This document shows, one piece after another, positions 1 to 13,577 of a DNA stretch of 64,000 nt. Origin of the DNA: Bigelowiella natans CCMP2755 (Eukaryota; Cercozoa; Chlorarachniophyceae); assembly GCA_000320545.1 (NCBI GenBank), contig ADNK01001699.1, positions 60,001-124,000 of the forward strand, given 5' to 3'. The stretch's first letter is position 1, and the number at the start of each line of letters is the position of its first letter. Position numbers and translations under genes: made by a program. The notes below the pieces were generated by a model, which saw nothing but the letters and a program-made list of their open reading frames with translations, did no database searches and was not told the origin of the DNA.

Positions 1-553
1 TAGCACCGTGTAGTAGTGGCAGTAGTAGTAGTAGAAGTAGAAGTAGCAGCAAGAAGGTGCTCCTCCACCACTACTTAGTAAGTTAGTAGTAGTAACCAAT
101 CAATATTTAATATTTGGTGATGACGACGAATCATCATCGTACTAGATCAATTGAGCGAGGCAAGTAGCAAACTATTACCACATCTAACTCAATGCTACTA
201 ATTTCCTTATCATAGTAGTAAGTATCAGCAGTAGCAGTAATAGTTGTAGCGATTGTAAAAATCATAATCACACAATCACACACACAATCACACACACACA
301 CACACACACACACACGCATTAGTAAGCAAATAATACTATACAGGATTGAATCACATTATTTCATAGCTTTTCTGCCCTCCTCTCTCATTAATGTGTATTA
401 GTAGTAGCAACCAACCCCACCTTTGGCAATGTAGTAAGTATTGCCAGAGATAGACTCTTTTTCTTCTTCTTCTTCTTCCTCTTTTTCTTAGTTTCACAAA
501 GTCACAAAACTAGCACTACTACTACCACTACTACTACTACTACTATTACCTAG
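1..553 (+). other. Intron (3' part) of the isoleucyl-tRNA synthetase gene
   Basis: No exon can be recognised here. The stretch is low complexity: GTA/AGT-rich at 20-90, an AC dinucleotide run at about 280-315, TTC-rich pyrimidine at 460-485 and a CTA run at about 515-545. It ends in a TAG acceptor at 551-553, directly before the first recognisable exon. The missing N-terminal part of the synthetase, including the HIGH motif, must lie to the left of the window. Confidence 0.6.
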
Positions 554-1635
554 GGTATATGGAGGCAGTTTGGTGGGCGTTCAAACGGCTATATGAAAAG
601 AACCTTTTATATAAGGGAACCAAGGTAAAATTATAATTATTGTTAGTTATTATTATTATTATTATTATTATTATTTTAACAAAAAAATAGGATGATGACG
701 ATTTTGTTATTGTTGTTAATGATGATGGTTACAAGCACTTACGCGTTGATTGATAGTTATGGCGACGATGATGATATTGACAATGATAATTGATAGTTAT
801 GGCGACTGATAATGACAATGATACTGATGACGACAATAGCAACACAGACTTACTAGTTATTAACCCATTAGTACTTCCTAGCAACACTTATATAACAATA
901 TATAATAGTGGTTGACAATAGCAACACAGACTTACTAGTTATTAACCCATTAGTACTTCCTAGCAACACTTATATAACAATATATAATAGTGGGTTGACA
1001 ATAGCAACACAGACTTACTAGTTATTAACCCATTAGTACTTCCTAGCAACACTTATATAACAATATATAATAGTGGTTGACAATAGCAACACAGACTTAC
1101 TAGTTATTAACCCATTAGTACTTCCTAGCAACACTTATATAACAATATATAATAGTGGTTGGTATCATCAATCGGTGGTGGTGGTGGTGCCGTGTTTATT
1201 TATAATGAAAACATGATGATGATCATGATGATGATGATGATGATGATGATGGTCATTAACTACTACTATTACTACTACTACTACTACTACTACTACTAGA
1301 TCGTAGCCTATTCGACTGCCCTGGAAACAGTCTTATCCAACTTTGAAGCCACTTCAAACTATAAGGAGATACGAGATCCGGTACTAATAGTATCATGCAT
1401 GTTCATCATCATCATCTATCATCTTGATGCAGTTTTTACATAAATAATAGGCTGTTATCGTTATTCTTCCTATAAATCAAAAAATGCAAAACCTTCCTGA
1501 TGAGATTCGATGGACCTTGCGTCGTGGCGATAACGATGACAACGATGGTGAGAATGAGGATGATGATGGCACAAAGATCTATTTAGCCATATGGACAACA
1601 ACACCTTGGACTTTGCCTGGAAATCTCGGTAGTAG

Positions 1636-1674
<39 letters not shown>

Positions 1675-2225
1675 GTGCTATGATGATGATGATGATTACG
1701 CCGTACATAATAGTGAGTAGTATAGACAGATATTATCATATTGAATAAGCGTCCTTGTTAGTAGCTATTTTTTGTATTTAGCTTATTTCTTTACATCTTA
1801 TTATAATATAGCAAAGTCCCAGTTAGTTGCAGCAGCACTCCTATATTATGTAAATTATGCTTGTTGTGTTTCAACTTGCTGCTACCTACAACTCTTTTGT
1901 CTTTCCACCCTGCATCCAAAAACACATCATCCATCTTACATCATCATAACCCTAATGTTGTTTTTTAAAGTGTTTGTGTTGATGGAAATCTTACATCTTA
2001 CTAATGTTAATTAGGTGTTTGTGTTAATGGAAATCTTAGTTACGTGATTGCAAAAGAAGGAGGCGGAGGTTGAATCAAGGGTGGGTGGGTAGAGGAGGTG
2101 AAGAGAGAAGAAGAAGAAGAAGAAGAAGAAGAAGAAGAAGCAGAAAGCAGTCCTCATACATACATACATACATACATAGACGACAACATCGCTCCTCCTT
2201 TTCCCTTTCCTCATCATTATCGTTG

Positions 2226-2257
<32 letters not shown>

Positions 2258-2839
2258 TGTTGTTCCGTCATCTTCTCTTTGATTTCCTTCTATGAATAGC
2301 AATGATAATTAGTTTATTGCTACCTTACTTCTTTTGTTTTCTCCCTATCAAATAATATCATAATCCCCCCCCTTGAATAATACTTATACGGATTTACAAC
2401 ATGTTGGTCCATCCATCTTCTTCTCCTTCTTCTCCTTCCTCTACATGTTGGTCCATCCATCTTCTTCTCCTTCTTCTCCTTCCTTCCTCTACCTCCAAAT
2501 CATCAACAGGCTGCCGCAAAATTATACTCTCCCTCTCCGCAGCAATACGTTATAGGAAACGTCTCAACCTAACATTCTCCAAAGAGCGGCAATTCAAAGG
2601 TAGTAGCTTCTAGTAGATCACGAGTAGTAATTGGTGGCAGTAGTAAGTACGTGCTACTAGTAGGTGCTAGTGTTAAGAATAAGCTTATTGTAGAAGTGTA
2701 GTAATTGGTAGTAGTAGTAGTAGTACACATTTGTGGAAAGAGTGGTGAGAGTAGTGCCGGTAATGATGATTATGATGAGGATAATTAATTATGCATGGAA
2801 AGTATTACAACAAATACTGATCAAGATGTAACACACCCA

Positions 2840-2897
<58 letters not shown>

Positions 2898-3505
2898 CTG
2901 AGAATTGGTGTGTGTGTGTGTGTGTGTGTGTAATCAATGATAATACGCATACAATAATCATTTGTTCTTTTTCGTCGTTTTGATTTCAATTATTATCATT
3001 ATTATTCAGGATCATTTCTTCAAAATCTATCATACATCCCACCATTTCCGCACACAGCTCTTGTAAAGGATTTGATGATGAGGAAGAACACAAAAGGGGG
3101 GGGGGGTGATCTCTCGTCTGTATTATTTCGAGTACATCTTGATGACTATGTCACTGAGGACGATGGTACTGGGATTGTACATCTTAATCCGGTATTATGA
3201 ATTAATTAAGAATACATGTTAGATATTGATGCTGATAATAATGATGAGGAGGATGATGATGGTGGTGTTGATGACAAACAGAAAAACAGAAAGGGAGAGA
3301 GAAGGGGGGGGGGGGGGATTTCAAAAGCAATGTACCAAGTGATATTTTTAAAAAAACCGCCCCCAAAGAGAGAAAGAGAAAAAGAGAAAAAGGGGGGAAG
3401 AGAAAGAGAGAGAGAGGGTGGGGGGAGAGAGAGTAATATAGCTCTATCATAATACACAAAACATGAATGCACATACTGCAGCAAGTTCTTTCAATAGTTA
3501 TATCA

Positions 3506-3537
<32 letters not shown>

Positions 3538-4125
3538 GAATAGGCACATGGAGAAGATGATCATCGTGTGATGAAGCGAGATGGAGGGTGGTGGGGAGAT
3601 ATTATTAACCCTGCCAAAGGTACTCGATACATACATAATAAACACATAACTTACTAACGTAATAATAGTGCTACTGGTACTAATACAACTAATAACAATA
3701 CCACGAGAAATGTTTTAGTAGTATATATTGGTACTGATGATTACTACATAATATACATTATATGAGTACCTAGTTTGGTAATAATGATGACGATAATAAT
3801 AAATGATGAAGAGAGAAATAAATTCATAGTAAGACGTATATCATTATCATATCACCTTATTATGTGTACTTATACTTTATTTGTACTTGTAGGAGAAGAT
3901 TATCCTCCTCCTCCTTGTCCATTAGACAGCAAAGGACGTTTCACCTCGAAAGTTGGATCCTTGTTGCAGGTAAGTGAAGAAGAGTGAGAAGAAGAAGAAG
4001 AAGAAGATGATGATGACGATGACGACGATGATGATGATGATGATAAATTTTCAATTTGCAGCTTTCTTTTTTTTTGCCTTCTTTTTCTTTCTTCTCCGTC
4101 AATTTAATGAATAACATAGCAAGTG

Positions 4126-4171
<46 letters not shown>

Positions 4172-4181
4172 AAAGAGAGAA

Positions 4182-4223
<42 letters not shown>

Positions 4224-4424
4224 ATTCAAACGACTCGTTTGTCGTCGTCGTCGTCGTCGTCATAGGGTTTATACATAAAGGATGCAGATAAAGTGATTAT
4301 GAAGGATCTCAAGGTAGTAAGTAGTAGTAGTAGTAGTAGTAGTAGTCTAATGACCATTCCTAGAAGAATAGCAACGACAACGGCAACATGTTCGTATTCA
4401 TTCAACATATTTTACTTCTTCCTT

Positions 4425-4459
<35 letters not shown>

Positions 4460-4595
4460 ATCGTATATGCATCATCAATCACATGTAGTTATTGTAATAT
4501 GTTAATAGGCTCGTGGATTGTTGATATCCAAGGAAATAATCACGCATAAATACCCGATGTGTCCTCGGTCTGATACTCCGCTCATATACAGGTGT

Positions 4596-4629
<34 letters not shown>

Positions 4630-4632
4630 ACG

Positions 4633-4664
<32 letters not shown>

Positions 4665-5439
4665 CACTACTACAAGAACAACAACAACAACACTTTGTAG
4701 TAATCGCTTACTAGTTTTCTTCCTCCTCCATTATGTTTATAGACAACATGAATTGATGATAAATGTGCTGCTGCTGCTGCTGCTTATTGACCATACATGT
4801 GTGCAGTCATAAGATGAATACAGTCATACATGTACATACATGTATATACATACATACATACATACATACATGCACTATCGACGAGTGCTTGTTGTTGGGG
4901 TACGTGTATTATGCGATCTGAATAATAATAATAATAATAATAACTATTATTATTATTGTACGACAACTACGACGACGACGTGATCAGATCTATTGGAACA
5001 TGGTTTCTTCGGGTTGAATCTCTTCGGTATTGTTATAGTACTTTATACTTATTTAGTATGCATAATAGGTCTTGTTGTCTGTTATTGTTAATGTTACTTC
5101 TATTACTACTGCTACTACTACTACTACTACGTATCTTCCTTCCAAATACGACGATGATGATGAGGATGTTGAAGGGATATTAAAGATCAATACGGCATAA
5201 TATACAACGCACAATGGGAACCATCATCATCATATTCATCATCACCATCCTGAGCAGTAGAGTAGCGTGTCTGTTTTTCTAGCCTAAATAGCCTAGAGAA
5301 AACAAAACGAAATATTCATATTACTTGATAATCATATGAGTAGTAATTATTGATTATGACTATCTATCCAGGAATCGTATGGTCGAAGTGAATCAAGGTG
5401 GTCACTTTTCTTAATTCTTGCATTATAATTCATTCACAA

Positions 5440-5481
<42 letters not shown>

Positions 5482-6083
5482 TTTGTTGGTGCTGTTGTTA
5501 TTGCCTCTTCTTCTCGACACTCCTCAACGCTAGATTATATACAACTTATAATACATTTGATAGTAGTGTGCTCTCCTCTCCTTCCCCTTCCAACTTAGTG
5601 TTATCTTCGCTCTATTCCCTTGATAGCTGAGTCTTTATTTATTTCTTAGTCGTTCCTATAAAATCACAGCTACATACAGATACTGCTACTAGTGCTACTG
5701 CCACCCATTTACTCACTCCTCCTCCTTCCTACAAAACTTACAAAATATGATGATTAGATATCCGTTGGATACCTTCCCATCTAAAGAAGGGCAGATTTGG
5801 ACATTGGATAGAGGTAGTAGTAGAAGAAGCAGAAGAAGAAGAAGAAGAAGAAGTAGTAATAGTAACAATGTACAGTTAGTAGAAAAATAGTTGTTGTAAT
5901 AGTCATAATGTGTGATTTGGACATTGGATACAGGTAGAGTATTAGTAGTAATCGGTGTAGAAGAAGAAGAAAAAGAAGAAGAAGAAAAAGAGGATTAGTT
6001 TCTCCTACTTCTTTCCTCCTCCTCCTCCTACTACCAACTACTACTACAACTAATACTACAACTACTATAAGTACTACTCTTAT

Positions 6084-6125
<42 letters not shown>

Positions 6126-6249
6126 CTAAGGGGGCTCGTGATTGGGCTATCTCTCGAAACCGCATATGGGGTACACCTATTCCTCTTTGGATCAACAACA
6201 TAACTGTGAGTAGTGAGTCAGATTAGATTATCATCATCATCATCATATG

Positions 6250-6282
<33 letters not shown>

Positions 6283-6713
6283 AACTACCACTACCCAATA
6301 AATGAGATGCATGATGATTTGTGCTTGCTGCCCCCTTCCCTCCAAACCCACACACACACATATGTACAAAATATGTAATATATACTATTTATATATCTTC
6401 TGCGAGATGTAATTCAATATCAGGTAGAAACACTGTACTGCTATCAATCATAAATAAATACTCTCCTTTAGATGATACACACAACTAGACTATTACAACA
6501 TGCAATATATGACTGCCTCACTCAATACCTACTGCTTCCTTACCCTACCCTATCCTACCTACAACAACAACAACAACAACAACAACAAGGGGAGAGTAAT
6601 CTGCATTGGTTCCAGAGAAGAACTCATTAAACATGCTGGTGCTGGTAATGCTGGTGCTGGTGCTGCTGGATATAAAGAAAGAGAGGAAGGTGGAGGAAAC
6701 ATCAAGAACCGGG

Positions 6714-6749
<36 letters not shown>

Positions 6750-7993
6750 AAACTAACAACATTTGTTAAAGAGAAGCATCATCGATGCCGTTGGTTGTTA
6801 ATACTATTACTATTCGTAGTGGTGATTTAAATAGATTATGCAACTGCTAATTACTTGTCACTGTATGTATCAATTTACCTTTAGTAGTAGTAGTAGTAGT
6901 AGCAGCAGCAGCAGCAGTATACAATTATATCTCTATATTTATATCTACATTTATCACCATTATCAACTTTAAATAATAATGTGTTTGTGTGCGTGCGTGT
7001 GTGTTTGTACACATGTGTGCATGATGGCTATAACATGATGGATAGATACCTCCTCCTCAAACAGGTGGTGCTGCAGGATCTTCATCGTGATACCGTTGAT
7101 AATATCAGTTTTTCCATATCCGGTTGGTTGTTTATCTATTCTATTATTTTCTTCCTCATTATCATAAACCAGCTTGCATATATGCATGTGGCACTGTTCT
7201 ATGTTATTATGATATATTGTTATGTATTTAGTTGATTATTTATTATATATACATTGTTGTTGTTTGTAGTTGCGTGTTGTAGTATCATCGTGTAGTAGTA
7301 GTAGTAGGATGTGTTGAGAATGAATATCACATAGTCATGTCTAGTACACTACCAACTCCTCAGGAGAACCTGGATTGTATTCACGTATACCAGAAGTCCT
7401 AGGTGACGACGACGATGATAATGATTATTATTACTATCTTCCGATGCCATAATTGTTTATCTTGTTCTTCTTCTTTTTCTTTATTCTTACTCCTCTATCT
7501 TGTTTTCTAAGTGAGTGAGTAGCGAATGAAGATGGTGGTGCTCTCTCTTCTATCTTGTTATTCTTTCTTGTTGTTGTTGTTCCAGATTGCTGGTTTGAAT
7601 CAGGTTGCATGCCATTCGCACAATTTAATAACAACAATCACAGAACAACAACCCCATTGCAACCAGAAAATCAATCATCATCTTCTCTAGAGGTCATTAT
7701 TATTAATTGAAAAGTAAGGATATTTGGTAGATAGGATTGGTTGATAAATTCGGTGATGATGATGATGGTGGTGGTGATGATGATGATATTAATGATAAGG
7801 AATATAGAGCAATAGATCGGTAGTAGTACTTCTAATGTTATCATCAAACTGGTTTTGTTTCCCAATACGATGATATATACTGATCATCAGGACGGGTATG
7901 GGAGGAACTCTTGTATGAAACAGCATGCTCTTGCTTCAGACGCTCATCTTACTGCTGACTTCATCGCTGAAGGAGTAGATCAAACAAGAGGGT

Positions 7994-8027
<34 letters not shown>

Positions 8028-8625
8028 AAGAAGTAGTGGTAGCAGCAGTAAAGGAGGGAGAGGGGAGGGGAGGGAGACGTGTGCATACATACACGTATGA
8101 GAGTAAGTTATTTCTATATTGTTTAATCGCCATCTTTATAATTTCCATAATTTTGCTTCGATCATCAATCAAACTAGCTCTACGATTCATTGATAATAAG
8201 CATATTCTTCCTGCCCCTCTTTGTTTCTTTTTTTATTTTACTATGTTTGTCCTTTAGCTGGTTCTACACATTACTGGTTCTTTCAGTCGCTCTTTTCAAT
8301 CGAGCACCGTACAAGAATGTCATTGCCAATGGTAGCAGCAGCAGCTGTCTGAATCTATCGTCGTCGTCATAGTCATCATCCTTTATGGGAACAATAAAAT
8401 AATATTAAATACCCACCATTTAAAGGAATCGTCTTAGCTTCTGATGGACGGAAAATGAGCAAACGTTTGAAGAACTATACTCCTCCTGATCTACTGTTAG
8501 ATACACAAGGTAGATACATGCAATTTCATATGTTTACAACAACAACAACAACAACAACAACATCAACAACAATTTGTATGGTTGAGCAGAAAATGTTCAG
8601 GAGGGGTATGTTGGCTAAATATACT

Positions 8626-8662
<37 letters not shown>

Positions 8663-8673
8663 ATGTATAGAGA

Positions 8674-8742
<69 letters not shown>

Positions 8743-9388
8743 AACATCTTGTCTACTATGTCGCGCAGAGAATAGCAGCAGTATATGCCAAACAAATTGC
8801 ATTAGGTGCTGATGCATTGAGGTTGTATCTTCTCAGCTCTGGTCTTCCTAAAGGGGAGGTAGTAGCAAGCAAGATAACTAATAAATATGATTATAATTTT
8901 AGTGGAAATAGATTGTGGTGGTGGTGGTGGTGGTAATAATTATGATGAAATATCATGATATGGATAAATACTATGCTTATGTAGGACGCTGCCTTCAAGG
9001 ATGAAGATTGTAGAGCCGTCGCTCGCCGATGTCTAATTCCATGGTTAAATGCAATGTCATTTCTACAAACTCATGCTAGAATCAATGGCTGGAAGAAAAG
9101 AAAAGAAAAATTGAAGAATCATTGCTATAATGACGGTATGGTTTTCCGTGGATGATGATGAAGAAGCACCGTCAAAGTATTGTCATCTCTTTGACATCTG
9201 GATCGTCTCACGGTGCTATACAATGGTCAGTTAGCCAGAAGAATTAGCAAGGAGTAGTCGTAAGTCCTGTTGTTGTAGTTGTTGTCGTTGGTTTTGTTAA
9301 TTTTCTTTCTATCTATCGTACCAAAAGGCTTCATATTTCTATTTGTTAGTCTCTCAAGGCTAAAGAGGAAAATCATCACCATTTTATA

Positions 9389-9428
<40 letters not shown>

Positions 9429-11019
9429 CATCGCATGATTACCTCAATCGAAATATTCTGATTTTTGATTTGAATAGGTATCAAAGATACGGGAAGCTAT
9501 CAGCAACTACCAACTCACCAACGTAAGATCGATAATCGGTTAAAAAGTAGTCTAGGACTGTAAAGAAAATTAGAATAAATTGAGAAAGTTAATGTGTGCG
9601 CATTTTGGAAGAACTTCTGATAACGATGATCATGACTGGTTTGAAGAACCATTACAATAATAATAGGTTCCAAATTTGATCTTTGGATTCATTGAAGATC
9701 TGACAAATGTTTACATTCGTTTAAATCGTCCAAGATTCAATCCATCCCTCAATCATCATCACCACATAGAAGACATAAAAAGCAATTCCTCTGCAGCGGG
9801 ATTTAGGAACAAGAATGATGTTTTTATCGAATCGTCGTTGCTGTCATCATCTTCCTGTAATGCTGCACACAAGACCCTATTCAAAGTGCTTGGTCTCCTC
9901 TCACGAGCTGCTGCACCATTTGCCCCATTTCTAGCCGACTACACTTACTCACAGTTGCATCAACTTATCAGCATCAACAATATTACTACTACTACTACTA
10001 CGTCAATGCAAAGACAAATACCACTCACTAGATTTCATCAACTTGTTAGTATATCGTCCCCACCTCCTGAGGGGGGGGGGGGGGGTTATTAAACAACCTC
10101 CTTGTAGCGATGAAAGCAGAAATGTTCAAAGGGAAAATCAAGACGATGAGAAGAACAAAGAGGAGCAAAACAAAGGAAGAATCTTAACAAGTCAGCAAAT
10201 TTTAAAGACAACGATTGCATCATCAGCATCTTCTTCTCCTGCTTCTTCATCGTCATTTACCTCTGTCCATTTGGAACCATTTCCTGACGTAGAAGAAAAA
10301 TTTAGGTGTTGATAATAACTGCTTATTTTCAAATTCAAGATATCTAACGCTCATCCAACCACAGACTAAGATGATGCACACACGCATATCAAAAGAGAAT
10401 AATTACTTACACAAACTTGCCAACACTCAACGATGGATGTAGAGACACACAGACTATCTAAATCATTTGTGTAAAACCACTACTACTAATTATTACTAAG
10501 TTCCTACTTTCAACCAATTATTCACCAATGAACAGCGACCCTTCCTTTGTTCGCCAGTCTGATTATAATATGTTGTTATTTCTGGTGCTGATGGTGGTTG
10601 TCATAATGCTAATTGCTCCTGCTGTTAAATAACAGAAATCCCCACGTAGAGGTAATGGTGAGTAAGGTGATTCAAATCTTGAATCTTGGAAGACAATTGC
10701 GAGACAAGGTCTTTGTCGTCATCGTTGTCGTTACTTTCTGTTTTAGCCTCATTATTATCGATAACCTTTAACACTGATGGACAGTCAGTCAGTCAGTCTA
10801 CCTTTTTGTATGGCATAATACGAGCTGTTTAACCTAAGAAATAGTATTTCTCTTTATTTTAGTTGCGTATCAAAGTGAAAACGCCATTGAACGAAATGGT
10901 AGTAACTACTAGCATTAACAACTATAGCAACAACATCATTTACTACTCAATAAACTTGGCTTTCAATATTTATAATTTCCATATTGACATATATTGTGGC
11001 CAGTATCATATTATACAAC

Positions 11020-11061
<42 letters not shown>

Positions 11062-12412
11062 TATTTATATATGTGCATAAATATAAAAAAGAAACATCGA
11101 AATCTAACATTGATCCTGGAACCGTTATTATTGTTACTACCAATAACTTTATTCATATGATCATTAATAACAGATAATTGTTGGCGAGGACGAAAGAATA
11201 AATCATAATTTCAAACCATATGAAGAGGTCATTCTCGTTGCTTCAAAACCGCTGACGTTCGCCTGACGATGATATTGATTGTTTGTTGCCTTCCGTGTGG
11301 GTTGTTCGATTTATGCTGGGTACACAGACCATCATGAGTGAGCTCAATTTGAAGCGAATCCGATACGACAGGCACATCAGAAGATACATATACTACACAG
11401 GTATTGATGAGAAAATTGAGCATGTTTTGATACCCGAAGTTGTTTCTCTTGGATTTTAGTTAATTTTAGCATTTGGTCTCGTGCTTTCATTTGACTTTTT
11501 GTTTGACCCATTTGCGGACAACTCGCAACCTTCCCCCCCCCCCCCTCCCACACACACATAACACACACCAGGAATGCTGCTGTCGATGCAGCGATTTCAT
11601 TTCTGCAACTGTTCTTCTACTTCCTTAGTGAAATTATTGTGCGAAACAAGTGTGTGGGGGACCAATTCTTTTGTGCATGTACATTATGTTCTCAAGCTTG
11701 GAATATAGTATTGATACATTTGTGGATTACTCTCAGCTAAGCCAAACAAAAAGATTCTGCAGAAGAAAATTGGTACTTAAAATCATGGCAATTGCTTATA
11801 TATTCTGTCACGAGTAAAAACACCTGTTCTTTTGTCCTATTTTGATAAATATTACCCATTTATTGCTGGCTAATCTTTTCTGTTTTCAATACTTCCTGAA
11901 AATTTGGCTGCTTTCTGCAAAATCTGTAGTTGATCCATTTTTTGCTACGCCAGCACTTCTGATAAAAACTGCTAGCCTAGATACTGAAACAACGTATTAT
12001 GTTGTTGCATTGAAACAGGGAAGAAGAAATGGAAAGCAGCAGAATTCTTCATCGTTGGCCTTAACTCTGATCGAGTGATGACGCTGAAGAAGCAGGGGTA
12101 CTCCCAAACATGATTCATTTATACATCGATTGGAAATTGCCATTATTCTTATACACGTATCTGTTTCACTTGTAGGTGGTTACATATGAAAGAATTAGAT
12201 GAAACAATAACTTTAAGCGACGTTCATATCTCTACGCACGTCAGAAAGGCGGTTAGTATGCCTCTTTTCATTCAATAACGAAATCGTATTCCTAAATTGA
12301 TTTAACTTCGTTCCGTTGTTTTGTTTTGTTTTAGGAAGATGAGCCTCCGTCTGCATCTGACCCGATGGGACCTGAACTAGGGTAATGATAATAAGTATAA
12401 TTAGTAGATATG

Positions 12413-12473
<61 letters not shown>

Positions 12474-13046
12474 TTTATGGGTATATAGATCATCTTTCGA
12501 GAGAGAGAGAGAGAGAGAGTGGTACTCATATAAGTGTTTTTATGATTTTTACTTTTGTTAGCTATGAGGTTGGGCACGATGGTAACATAACTATATGCCT
12601 CGATAGAAGACTTACACCAAATCTCAGGTAGAAGAAATACGACCATTATAGATCACATTGTTACTATTTCTATGCTTAGTTTTAATTTTAACAAATTGGC
12701 GATGATAACACTGTAAAATGTGCATCATGTCCGTACATTTCAATCAAATGTATACTTAGCAAATTTTCCTCCAATATTATCATCTTATATCATAATAATA
12801 CATCCAAAATTGTATTCACATACCTTTTGCTTCATGACAAAGGCTGTAAAGAATTTTCAAATGGAGATGTTCTATATTAAATAATGCGGATATCTTACTT
12901 CCTTGTGAAATAGACATTGATTTTTTATTTTGAAACGTTGTCCACGATATTGTCACTTATTTAATTAATCAAGGATGGAGGGAGTGCTGCGAGAATTCAC
13001 AAACTCAGTAAATAAAGCGCGTAAAACTATGGGTATTACCATATAA
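554..13046 (+). CDS. Isoleucyl-tRNA synthetase, cytosolic type (5' partial, about 36 exons)
   Basis: Class I synthetase that charges tRNA-Ile and edits valine. Visible in order: [13 protein letters not shown]; the editing domain ([11 protein letters not shown], then GTGIVH followed by PAHGEDD); [58 protein letters not shown]; the KMSKR loop at about 8465; GADALRLYL; the anticodon-binding region. The HIGH motif is outside the window. Exons: 554-624, 1300-1380, 1451-1628, 2015-2068, 2510-2599, 3010-3191, 3544-3619, 3893-3969, 4266-4313, 4509-4591, 4988-5026, 5372-5397, 5758-5813, 6131-6205, 6590-6712, 7065-7122, 7364-7402, 7586-7692, 7891-7991, 8258-8331, 8426-8509, 8779-8858, 8985-9135, 9164-9225, 9478-9522, 9667-10305, 10636-10708, 10863-10898, 11174-11227, 11328-11400, 11737-11772, 12019-12097, 12176-12251, 12335-12381, 12562-12627, 12974-13032. 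Phases agree except near 9136 and at the G run at 10071. The 3' end is unsure: reading through the last exon gives TAA at 13044-13046, or the G at 13032 splices onward. Confidence 0.93.
832..1160. repeat. Four tandem copies of an 82-bp minisatellite in an intron
   Basis: Copies begin at 832, 914, 997 and 1079 and are nearly identical; one copy has an extra G, making an 83-bp step. The array lies wholly inside the intron between the exons ending at 624 and beginning at 1300. Just upstream, at about 749-830, a shorter motif (TTGATAGTTATGGCGAC) is also duplicated. There are no spacers between units, so this is not a CRISPR-like array. Confidence 0.95.
1639..2930. repeat. Microsatellite cluster in synthetase introns
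   Basis: The introns around the exons at 2015-2068 and 2510-2599 contain a TA run (about 1639-1672), a GAA/AAG run (about 2107-2142), a CATA run (about 2155-2178), a CAT run (about 2227-2256), two copies of a 44-bp TTC-rich unit (2399-2442 and 2443-2488), a TA run (about 2844-2885) and TG runs (to about 2931). Long ORFs on both strands here only reflect these repeats. Confidence 0.9.
3980..4670. repeat. Dense microsatellites around two short exons
   Basis: Within about 700 bp there are GAA/GATGAC runs (3988-4044), a GT run (about 4123-4163), a GA run (about 4182-4220), a GTC run (about 4240-4260), a TAG run (about 4318-4348), a CAT run (about 4427-4460), a TTG run (about 4597-4628) and a CTA run (about 4632-4664). 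The only coding DNA is the exons 4266-4313 and 4509-4591. Confidence 0.9.
8620..8745. repeat. Compound TA / GA / GT microsatellite in an intron
   Basis: A TA run (about 8629-8658) passes into a GA run (about 8669-8708) and then a GT run (about 8709-8741), ending just before the exon at 8779-8858. The same compound order recurs on the other strand at about 17215-17350 in the ACAD8 gene (CA, GA, TA). It can carry strong secondary structure and replication slippage. Confidence 0.9.
9667..10305 (+). other. Longest synthetase exon, interrupted by a G15 run that breaks the frame
   Basis: This 639-nt exon starts in frame with the motif [20 protein letters not shown] and ends in frame with [14 protein letters not shown], which matches the region before the end of the anticodon-binding domain in IleRS. 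The two halves are one nucleotide out of register. The change occurs at or near a run of 15 G at 10071-10085; with 14 G the exon keeps phase at both ends. The middle (about 9990-10260) is low complexity (Thr, Ser, Lys/Glu rich) and longer than in other IleRS proteins. Confidence 0.7.
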
Positions 13047-13459
13047 TAGAAATTTCCCTTAATATAGTATTATTATTGCAAGAAACCCAATATCTATCTA
13101 GTACACGAAATCAGTTAGATTACCCCTCTCCCTCCCCAAAATCCTATCTTGATATAAAAGATTAATTAGAACGATATCGTTACATCTTTATGTTTGATTG
13201 GTCAACAAAAGTAATATGAACAATAGGAATGATGAAGGGTGCCCCTGCAAAGGTTTTTTTCTACTGTGATTCGGACTCGTTATCGCAAAAAGTATTAATA
13301 TAATTTCGTAGTAATCATCAGTAGCGTTTGATGATTACTGTATTTATTTTTCTCTTTGTTGCGAAAAAATAAACCTTCGAAAATAGTTGTAAACCCAAAT
13401 TTGGTGCCTATGTGGTGCTTTTAATTTAGTAAAATAAACCCATGCCCCTGCATCTCTTA

Positions 13460-13513
<54 letters not shown>

Positions 13514-13541
13514 TTTGTATGTTGCGTGCTCGCGCGTACGC

Positions 13542-13577
<36 letters not shown>

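Noticed and set aside
832-1160. CRISPR-like direct repeats
   Set aside because: The units abut without spacers, are 82 bp long and lie in a eukaryotic intron; it is a minisatellite.
1484-5600. Many ORFs on both strands with poly-His, poly-Ser, poly-Asp or Tyr-Ile repeats
   Set aside because: They are translations of microsatellites in introns. Only the short IleRS exons inside them are coding.
9084-9163. Reading the region as a broken IleRS pseudogene
   Set aside because: All catalytic motifs and about 33 phase-consistent splice junctions are intact; isolated 1-nt problems at short runs are better explained by sequence errors or a tiny intron.
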